Assembly (NCBI GenBank): GCA_009781125.1
Contig: WQYS01000060.1
Coordinates: 1 to 10,565, forward strand
Direction: 5' to 3'
DNA length: 10,565 bases
Source of the DNA: Acidobacteriaceae bacterium
Lineage (GTDB): Bacteria; Acidobacteriota; Terriglobia; Terriglobales; Acidobacteriaceae
Notes under the pieces: model-generated
Databases searched by the model: none
What the model was told of the DNA's origin: nothing
What the model saw: the letters and a program-made list of their open reading frames with translations, nothing else
Part shown: in pieces, positions 5,656 through 10,565 of the stretch
Position numbering within the stretch: the first letter of the stretch is position 1
How the letters are laid out: every line of letters starts with the position of its first letter
Program-made: the position numbers and the translations under genes

Positions 5656-6093
5656 TTACTTGCTCTCTGCAGCGGTGATGAATGTGTCGATGGTCGTAAG
5701 GAGGACGCGCTGCTGATACATCGGCAGACGCTCAATCTGTTCCATGCGGCGCAGGAGTTTGCGGCTAGGTGCGGGAGCGGTTGCGACGGCGACCGGCTTA
5801 GAAACCTGAAGGAGTTCCTGTACGGACACATCGAGAGCCTTAGCGAAGCGAACCGCCGTCTCTGCATAGAGCCGAGTCTTGCCGTTTTCATAGTCGGAGA
5901 TGACGACCTGAATCGCGCCGACGCGCCGGGCCAGTTCTTCCTGGCTGAATCCCCGCTGCTTGCGAATCTTGGCCAGTCGTTGCCCCAGAGCGATGTACCA
6001 AGCCTTAGTCGAGTTGTCGTTTTCAGCGGCTCTGATCCGTCCCATAGCAGAGACGAGTGTAAAGGGCGGTCGAAAATCCCTGTTGACTTCCAT
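5656..6093 (-). CDS. XRE-family helix-turn-helix repressor
   Basis: 145 aa cytoplasmic DNA-binding protein. Residues 36-95 form a Cro/C1-type HTH domain: LGQRLAKIRKQRGFSQEELARRVG, then IQVVISDYENGKTRL as the recognition region and FAKALDVSVQELL as the closing helix. A Pro/Ala linker follows, then a C-terminal amphipathic helix (RKLLRRMEQIERLP...TIDTFITAAE, 111-143) of the kind used for dimerisation in phage-type repressors. The ATG at 6091-6093 has no Shine-Dalgarno, but a TATAGT -10 box ends 8 nt before it, consistent with a leaderless message; M17 (near 6045) is the alternative start. The gene is divergent from the primase operon, and its start codon overlaps a palindromic operator, so autoregulation and control of the operon are likely. 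Confidence 0.85.
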   Translation of the reverse strand: MEVNRDFRPPFTLVSAMGRIRAAENDNSTKAWYIALGQRLAKIRKQRGFSQEELARRVGAIQVVISDYENGKTRLYAETAVRFAKALDVSVQELLQVSKPVAVATAPAPSRKLLRRMEQIERLPMYQQRVLLTTIDTFITAAESK

Positions 6094-6130
6094 AGTTATT
6101 AACTATATTTTTATGCCTAGAAGATCAAGA
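6083..6130. promoter_or_regulatory. Divergent promoters with palindromic operator between xre and primase
   Basis: ATAGTTA-T-TAACTAT (6092-6106) is a perfect 7-bp half-site palindrome with a 1-bp centre. On the plus strand TTGACT (6083-6088) and TATTTT (6106-6111) form a -35/-10 pair with 17-bp spacing that reads toward the primase, with the operator lying in the spacer. On the minus strand TATAGT (6107-6102) is a -10 toward xre, with TCTTGA (6130-6125) 17 bp upstream as a weak -35. One repressor dimer could block both promoters. Confidence 0.6.
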
Positions 6131-6171
6131 GAAAAAAGTGCTTGACATGATTTTCAGCGGAGGCGGTGTGC

Positions 6172-8391
6172 ATGGCGCGTATTCCAGAGGCAGAGGTAGA
6201 GCGGCTAAAGAAGGAAGTGTCTGTGCAGCGATTAGCGGAGGCGCGTGGCATCAAGTTGACCAGGCACGGCGCGGACCTGATCGGAAAATGTCCCTTCCAC
6301 GACGACCGGACGCCATCGCTTGTGATTACGCCAGCGAAGAATCTGTGGCACTGTCTGGGGGCGTGTGACGCAGGCGGGACGGTGATCGACTGGGTAATGA
6401 AGGCCGAGGGTGTGAGTTTCCGTCATGCGGTCGAGATGCTGAAGCAGGACTATTTTCCTTTAGCCGCCTCTCCGGTTCAGTCGGTGAAGCATAGCACTGT
6501 GAGGAGACTGACGCCGCCAGTCGAGCGCGGGGCCGACGACCGGCTTCTGTTGTTGCAGGTTGCGGACTACTACCACGAGACGCTGAAGCTGTCGCCGGAG
6601 GCGATGAAGTATCTGGAATCTCGCGGCCTGAAATCGTCGGAGATGGTCGAGCACTTCCGTCTGGGGTTCGCTAACCGGACTCTGGGGTATCGGTTGCCAG
6701 CCAAGAACCGCGTGGCGGGAGCACAGATGCGGGGCCGGTTGCAGGAGCTTGGCATCTTGCGCGATACCGGGCACGAGCAGTTCAACGGCTCGATTGTTAT
6801 CCCGGTGTTCGATATGACGGGCGCAGTGATGGAGATGTATGGGCGCAAGATTACGCCGAACCTGAAGAACTCGCCGGACCATCTCTATATGCGCGGAGAG
6901 CACAGGGGCGTATGGAACGAGGAGGCACTGGTAGCCAGTAAAGCGATCATCCTGTGCGAAGCGTTGATCGACGCGCTGACGTTTTGGTGTGCGGGATACC
7001 GCAACGTGACGGCCAGCTATGGCGTGAACGGCTTCACGAAGGACCACAGAGCGGCCTTCGAGAAGCACGGAACCGAGCGGGTGTATATCGCTTACGACAA
7101 CGACGAGGCAGGAAACAAGGCCGCAGCCAAGCTATCGGAAGAACTGATAAGCATGGGGCTGGAGTGTTTCCGCGTGGAGTTCCCGAAGGGGATGGACGCG
7201 AACGAGTACGCGCTGAAGGTGCAGCCAGCGGCGAAGAGTCTGGGCGTGTTGTTGAACCGTGCATCGTGGCTTGGCAAAGGCCAGCGGCCAGCGGGACAGG
7301 TGGCAGTGCCGACGGTCGTGCCGGCGACGAACGTGGAGCCGGTATCAACTGTATCAACGGGAGCAACGACAGCAGCTAAAGAAGAAACTCTCCAGGTCGA
7401 GGCCGTGCCGAAGCTGGAGACTGTGCCAGCGGAGGACGAGCCTGTTTTTCCTTTAGCTGCTGTGGTTGCTCCGCAGACGGATGTAGAGGTGGAGCGGCGG
7501 GGCGAGGACGTGATCGTGCGCATGGAGAGCCGCGAGTATCGCGTGAGGGGTTTAGAGAAGAACACAAGCCCGACGGTGTTGCGCGTCAATCTCCGCGTGT
7601 TGGGCGTGAACGCGCACGGAGACATGGCGTTACATCAGGACATGCTGGAGTTGACCTCAGCGCGGCAGAGGATGGCGTTCAGCAAGCAGGCCGCCGACGA
7701 GTTGCATGTTAAAGAGGAGGCGATACGCCGGGAGTTGGGCCGGGTGATGCTGAAGCTGGAGCAGATGCGCGACGAGCAGATAGCGGAGGCTCTACGTCCT
7801 AAAGAGGCGGTCGAAGCGATGGCCGAGGAGGAGCGGACGGCGGCGCTGGAGCTTCTACGCGATCCGCGCCTGTTGGAGCGTATCGTGGAGGACTTCGCCA
7901 GGTGTGGCGTAGTCGGAGAAGAGACGAACAAACTTGTCGGTTATCTGGGCGTGGTATCGCGTCATCTGGACGCGCCACTTGCGGTGTTGGTTCAATCCTC
8001 ATCGGCAGCGGGAAAGAGTTCGCTGATGGAGGCCGTGCTTGCGTTCGTGCCGGAGGAGCAGCGAGTTCAATACTCTGCGATGACGGGGCAGTCTCTTTTC
8101 TACATGGGAGAAACCAACCTTAAACATAAGGTGCTTGCCATCGTGGAAGAGGAAGGCGCAAGCCGCGCCGCGTATGCGCTGAAGCTGTTGCAGTCGGAGG
8201 GGCAACTCACTATCGCATCGACTGATAAAGACCCGGTGAGCGGCAAGCACGTAACGCACGAGTACCACGTCGAAGGCCCGGTGATGATCTTCCTTACGAC
8301 GACGGCCATCGACATAGACGAGGAGCTTCTGAACCGTTGCCTGGTCCTTACAGTGAACGAAGACCGGGAGCAGACGCAGGCTATCCATTGA
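6172..8391 (+). CDS. CHC2 zinc-finger/TOPRIM primase fused to P-loop helicase-like domain, cut by in-frame TGA
   Basis: 739 aa before the stop; replication protein of a mobile element. Domains: CHC2 zinc ribbon (about 35-80; CPFH at 40-43 and HCLGAC at 60-65 give Cys40, His43, Cys61, Cys65), primase linker (about 120-250, MYGRKI at 222-227), TOPRIM (about 255-345; Glu263 in [11 protein letters not shown] at 309-311, MDANEY at 341-346), a Val/Pro/Glu-rich linker (370-440), then a P-loop domain (about 600-739) with SAAGKSS (Lys615) as Walker A and VLAIVEEE (654-661) as Walker B. The Walker A lacks the usual first glycine. ATG 6172 is chosen because GGAGG lies 8 nt upstream. The gene stops at TGA 8389-8391, but the same frame continues with matching sequence for another 301 codons, so this is probably the 5' part of a roughly 1040-codon gene broken by a nonsense change. 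It contains two copies of a T-rich dispersed motif (6448-6468, 7438-7461), both encoding FPLAA. Confidence 0.85.
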   Translation: MARIPEAEVERLKKEVSVQRLAEARGIKLTRHGADLIGKCPFHDDRTPSLVITPAKNLWHCLGACDAGGTVIDWVMKAEGVSFRHAVEMLKQDYFPLAASPVQSVKHSTVRRLTPPVERGADDRLLLLQVADYYHETLKLSPEAMKYLESRGLKSSEMVEHFRLGFANRTLGYRLPAKNRVAGAQMRGRLQELGILRDTGHEQFNGSIVIPVFDMTGAVMEMYGRKITPNLKNSPDHLYMRGEHRGVWNEEALVASKAIILCEALIDALTFWCAGYRNVTASYGVNGFTKDHRAAFEKHGTERVYIAYDNDEAGNKAAAKLSEELISMGLECFRVEFPKGMDANEYALKVQPAAKSLGVLLNRASWLGKGQRPAGQVAVPTVVPATNVEPVSTVSTGATTAAKEETLQVEAVPKLETVPAEDEPVFPLAAVVAPQTDVEVERRGEDVIVRMESREYRVRGLEKNTSPTVLRVNLRVLGVNAHGDMALHQDMLELTSARQRMAFSKQAADELHVKEEAIRRELGRVMLKLEQMRDEQIAEALRPKEAVEAMAEEERTAALELLRDPRLLERIVEDFARCGVVGEETNKLVGYLGVVSRHLDAPLAVLVQSSSAAGKSSLMEAVLAFVPEEQRVQYSAMTGQSLFYMGETNLKHKVLAIVEEEGASRAAYALKLLQSEGQLTIASTDKDPVSGKHVTHEYHVEGPVMIFLTTTAIDIDEELLNRCLVLTVNEDREQTQAIH
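6448..6468 (+). repeat. Dispersed T-rich motif, copy inside primase
   Basis: Ends in TATTTTCCTTTAGCCGCC. It shares the TTTTCYTTTAGC core with the sites at 5609-5634, 7438-7461 and 10351-10378, and is translated as DYFPLAA. Confidence 0.4.
7438..7461 (+). repeat. Dispersed T-rich motif, copy inside primase linker
   Basis: Contains GTTTTTCCTTTAGCTGCT and is translated as EPVFPLAA, lying in the variable linker between TOPRIM and P-loop domains. A weaker inverse copy (AGCAGCTAAAGAAGAAACTC, 7371-7390) lies 60 bp upstream, in the same linker. Confidence 0.45.
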
Positions 8392-8421
8392 ATCCAGCGC
8401 GAGGCGCAAACTCTGGAGGGA

Positions 8422-9297
8422 GTGTTGCGCAAGCGGGAGCGCGATAGTCTGTTGCGGTTGCACCGCAACGCGCAGCGGCTCTTGAGGCCGGTCTGTGTTG
8501 TGAATCCTTATGCCACATCGCTGACCTTCCACGACGGGCAGACGCGCACACGGCGCGACCACATGAAGTATCTGGCCCTGATGCAGAGCATAGCTCTGTT
8601 GCATCAGCATCAGCGGACGCGGAAGACGGCCAGCGTCGGCGGCCAGAGCTTCGAGTACATCGAGGTCACGCTGGAGGATATAGCCATCGCCAACCGACTG
8701 ACGGCGGAGGTTCTGGGGCGTTCGCTCGATGACTTGCCGCCACAGACGCGGCGGCTTCTTGCGGCGGTAGATGAGATGGTCAAAGCCGCTTGCCAACGGG
8801 AGAAGATCAACCGCGACGAATACCGCTTCTCGCGCCGCGACGTGCGCGAGTTTACCAGGTGGGGCGATACGCAGTTGCGCCTGCATCTGGGGCGACTGGA
8901 GGAGTTGGAGTATTTACTAGCGCATCACGGCGGACGCGGCCAGAGCTTCGTGTACGAGCTTGTGTACAGCGTGCAGGGCGATGGCCGGGGGCCGGTGATG
9001 CCGGGGCTGATCGACGTGGAGAAGTTGGGCGGACGTACATTTACGATGCCCAACCTCGCGGGGGTAAACGGGGAGTTCGCGGGGCAACGGAGCGAGAACG
9101 CGGGGTCAAAACGGGGCCAAAACGGGGGGGTAGCGGGGGGATCGCGGGGTCACGAAACGCCAGTATCGGCGCGGGTCGAAGCTCCTTTTCCGGCAAAATC
9201 AGCGAAAAACACGTTAAGGGCTGAGGGAGTAGAAAATCGTATCGTAGCTGCACGTCCTAACGGCAGCGGCCAGCGGGAGGCGGCATCATGCGCGTAG
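8422..9297 (+). CDS. C-terminal part of the primase-helicase, separated by the TGA (possible restart)
   Basis: 291 aa from GTG 8422, in the same frame as the primase; the codons between the TGA and this start (IQREAQTLEG) read on smoothly as helical protein. Residues to about 190 fit the distal part of CHC2/TOPRIM helicase-type proteins of integrative elements: RNAQRLLRPVCVVNPYA, RTRRDHMKYLALMQSIALLH, then RFSRRDVREFTRWGDTQLRLHLGRLEELEYL, which looks like a winged-helix DNA-binding unit. The last 90 residues are a Gly/Arg/Asn-rich low-complexity tail. GGAGG at 8415-8419 is 2 nt before GTG 8422 and 5 nt before TTG 8425, so translation could restart about 30 nt after the stop and yield two polypeptides. 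Its stop overlaps the start of the recombinase gene by 10 nt. Without restart it is a pseudogene fragment. Confidence 0.7.
   Translation: MLRKRERDSLLRLHRNAQRLLRPVCVVNPYATSLTFHDGQTRTRRDHMKYLALMQSIALLHQHQRTRKTASVGGQSFEYIEVTLEDIAIANRLTAEVLGRSLDDLPPQTRRLLAAVDEMVKAACQREKINRDEYRFSRRDVREFTRWGDTQLRLHLGRLEELEYLLAHHGGRGQSFVYELVYSVQGDGRGPVMPGLIDVEKLGGRTFTMPNLAGVNGEFAGQRSENAGSKRGQNGGVAGGSRGHETPVSARVEAPFPAKSAKNTLRAEGVENRIVAARPNGSGQREAASCA
9060..9149 (+). repeat. G-run cluster, potential G-quadruplex, inside the helicase tail
   Basis: Eight runs of four or more G occur in 90 nt: 9060-9064, 9070-9073, 9081-9084, 9102-9105, 9113-9116, 9124-9130 (seven), 9135-9140 (six) and 9146-9149. The spacers are often AAAAC- or CGC-like. 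The runs are on the coding strand, so a quadruplex could form in the mRNA and the non-template strand. The G7 and G6 runs are prone to slippage, which would change the frame of the tail. Confidence 0.65.
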
Positions 9298-10343
9298 TGA
9301 AGAAGCGCAAGCCCGACGCCGTGCCGTCTACTCCGCTGGAGGCGATGCTGCACGAGTTCAAGCGGTCGCAGACCGTCGAAAACTACTCTGAGCAGACCAT
9401 CAGTAACCGCACGTTCCATCTGGCGACGTTCGTCCAGTGGTGTCAGGAGCGCGGCCTTACCGATCCAGCCGAGGTGACGCGGCCCGTGCTCGAACGCTAT
9501 CAGCGGCACTTGTTCCACTATCGCAAGAAGAACGGCGAACCGATGAGCTTCCGCAGCCAGCACTCGCGCCTGTCTCCCCTGCGCGTGTGGTTCCGATGGA
9601 TGACGAGGAAGAATTACCTGCTGCATAATCCGGCCTCTGAGTTGGTACTGCCGCGCTTGAATCGGCCACTGCCGAAGAACATCCTGACCGCCTCTGAGGT
9701 CGAGCAGGTTATGACGACGTGCGACATCCACGACCCTACCGGCCTTCGAGATAGAGCCATCCTTGAGGTGTTGTATTCGACCGGAATCCGGCGCATGGAG
9801 ATCATCGCGCTGAAGCTGTACGACCTCGCGCTGGACCGTGGCGTGGTGTATGTCCGCGAGGGTAAGGGCGGGCGGGACCGCTATGTGCCGATCGGAGCGA
9901 GGGCGATCCAGTGGCTTCGCAAGTACATCGACGAGGCGCGTCCTCAGCTCGTCAGTGAGCCGGATGACATGACGGTTTTTATCACTTCGTTCGGGGAGCC
10001 GTTCAGCCGCAACCACATGAGCCAGAGCGTGAAGGACCGAATCGACGCCGCCAATCTAGGCAGAACGGGAGCCTGCCATCTGTTCCGGCACACGATGGCG
10101 ACGCTGATGCTGGAGAACGGGGCCGACATCCGGCACATACAGGAGATACTCGGCCATGTGAAGCTGGAGACGACGCAGATTTACACGCACGTCTCGATCC
10201 GTGCTCTGCAACAGGTCCATGCGTCCACGCACCCGGCAGAGGCTCACGGCAAGAGCAAGAGCAAAAACGCGGCTTCCATCGCAGAGTTGGAGGAGTTGCT
10301 GGCAACGCTCCGAGCCGAAGAGGACAACGACAGCAGCGAGTAA
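9288..10343 (+). CDS. Tyrosine site-specific recombinase (XerC/XerD-like integrase)
   Basis: 351 aa; cuts and rejoins DNA through a 3'-phosphotyrosine. The N-terminal SAM-like core-binding domain covers about 14-115 (YSEQTISNRTFHLATFVQWC); the catalytic domain about 130-310. Catalytic set: Arg168 (TGIRRMEI), Lys193 (GKGGRDRYVPI), His264 and Arg267 (HLFRHTMA), His290 (ILGHVKLETTQIYTHV) and nucleophile Tyr299, all present with normal spacing, so it should be active. The tail is Lys/Glu-rich. ATG 9288 has GGGAGG 8 nt upstream and overlaps the preceding stop by 10 nt, giving translational coupling in the primase operon. It probably mediates integration, excision or resolution of the element; no attachment site could be assigned. 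Length is slightly above the roughly 300 aa of chromosomal XerC/D, which favours an element-borne enzyme. Confidence 0.93.
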   Translation: MRVVKKRKPDAVPSTPLEAMLHEFKRSQTVENYSEQTISNRTFHLATFVQWCQERGLTDPAEVTRPVLERYQRHLFHYRKKNGEPMSFRSQHSRLSPLRVWFRWMTRKNYLLHNPASELVLPRLNRPLPKNILTASEVEQVMTTCDIHDPTGLRDRAILEVLYSTGIRRMEIIALKLYDLALDRGVVYVREGKGGRDRYVPIGARAIQWLRKYIDEARPQLVSEPDDMTVFITSFGEPFSRNHMSQSVKDRIDAANLGRTGACHLFRHTMATLMLENGADIRHIQEILGHVKLETTQIYTHVSIRALQQVHASTHPAEAHGKSKSKNAASIAELEELLATLRAEEDNDSSE

Positions 10344-10350
10344 CGAAGAC

Positions 10351-10378
10351 GGCAGCTAAGAGAAAAAACATCTCCAAC
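10351..10378 (+). repeat. Right flanking inverted repeat of the xre-recombinase block
   Basis: Starts GGCAGCTAAGAGAAAAAAC and ends TCTCCAAC. It is the inverse of 5609-5634 with two substitutions and a 2-nt insertion. It begins 7 nt past the recombinase stop, sense to that gene, mirroring the left copy behind xre. GGCCGGA follows at 10381, and the inverse TCCGGCC lies outside the left copy at 5588, so similarity may extend outward across a gap. Confidence 0.55.
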
Positions 10379-10430
10379 AGGGCCGGAGACTGCCTACAAT
10401 GGAGCCATGCTCCGAGAGTTCCACAGTGAA

Positions 10431-10449
10431 GAGGTTTTTCCCTTAGAGC
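10431..10449 (+). repeat. Dispersed T-rich motif, third intergenic copy
   Basis: GAGGTTTTTCCCTTAGAGC, in the orientation of the left copy (5609-5634). It lies in the 159-nt gap between the recombinase and the IS630 transposase. That gap also holds small hairpins GGAGC/GCTCC (10401-10413) and GCTAG/CTAGC (10462-10474), and nothing else I recognise. Confidence 0.45.
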
Positions 10450-10502
10450 ATTTTAGGATATGCTAGATACTAGCTTTGGCAGGATGTCGCGGCGAAGAAG
10501 AT

Positions 10503-10565
10503 ATGGCGAGAGCCTATAGCGATGATTTGCGCTGTAAATTTCTATTTGCCTACGATGAGGGCGAA
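10503..10565 (+). CDS. IS630-family transposase, first 21 codons (runs off the right edge)
   Basis: The translation MARAYSDDLRCKFLFAYDEG matches the start of the N-terminal helix-turn-helix of IS630-type transposases (usual pattern M-x-x-AYS-DLR-K). Only 63 nt are in the window, so catalytic DDE residues cannot be checked. AGAAG lies 3 nt upstream of the ATG as a weak ribosome binding site. The left end of the insertion sequence should lie between 10344 and 10502, but I cannot place its terminal repeat or a TA target duplication without the right end. Confidence 0.7.
   Translation, partial: MARAYSDDLRCKFLFAYDEGE

Noticed and set aside
6142..6170. Consensus -35 TTGACA before the primase start
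   Set aside because: No -10-like sequence at 16-18 bp, and the start codon would fall within the promoter; the TTGACT/TATTTT pair upstream fits better.
8389..8391. Selenocysteine or programmed read-through at the TGA
   Set aside because: No cysteine-type active site is expected here and I see no obvious recoding hairpin right after it; a CGA to TGA nonsense change or sequencing error is simpler.
7999..8886. 295-aa minus-strand open frame spanning the TGA
   Set aside because: It is antisense to strongly conserved primase-helicase sequence, His/Arg/Leu-rich as expected of a GC-rich shadow frame, and lacks a start signal.
9150..10016. 288-aa minus-strand open frame
   Set aside because: Antisense shadow of the tyrosine recombinase, whose catalytic residues are all intact on the plus strand.

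Overview
The window looks like a chromosomal accessory region of a high-GC bacterium, most likely an acidobacterium of the Terriglobus/Granulicella/Edaphobacter kind. This is inference from remembered features of that group (the RHS linker type, hairpin repeats ending in GGGCTGAAG, the style of the serine hydrolase). No taxonomic marker is present.

Bases 1-2503 are ordinary cell-envelope genes. On the minus strand lie the N-terminal part of signal peptidase I (lepB, running off the left edge) and, upstream of it, a secreted class A beta-lactamase-like serine hydrolase that keeps SxxK, SDN and KTG but shows no omega-loop glutamate. Divergent from these is murQ, the peptidoglycan-recycling etherase. 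Immediately behind murQ is a visibly AT-richer cassette (about 2520-3880): a headless C-terminus of an RHS polymorphic-toxin protein with an HTHP/JAB-like domain, followed after 1 nt by a small exported protein that could be its immunity partner.

Bases 3874-5655 hold no gene I can believe, but they are dense in structure: REP-like hairpins, nested stem-loops, a 156-bp diverged tandem duplication, several short direct repeats, a 13-bp inverted repeat and an array of 11-bp units with a GTTCG core. This could be the origin/control region of the element that follows.

Bases about 5609-10378 look like a small mobile replication/recombination module. It contains an XRE repressor (minus strand), a 15-bp palindromic operator in the divergent promoter, a CHC2-TOPRIM primase fused to a P-loop helicase-like domain and cut by one in-frame TGA, the same-frame remainder of that protein, and a tyrosine recombinase overlapping its end. 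The block is bracketed by 26/28-nt inverted repeats lying just past the outermost stop codons. Shorter copies of the same motif recur inside the primase gene and again at 10431. The right edge carries the first 21 codons of an IS630-type transposase.

Working model (inference): the XRE protein represses its own gene and the primase-recombinase operon from the shared operator; the primase/helicase replicates the element and the recombinase moves it. The nonsense codon suggests the module is decaying, or is now expressed as two polypeptides.
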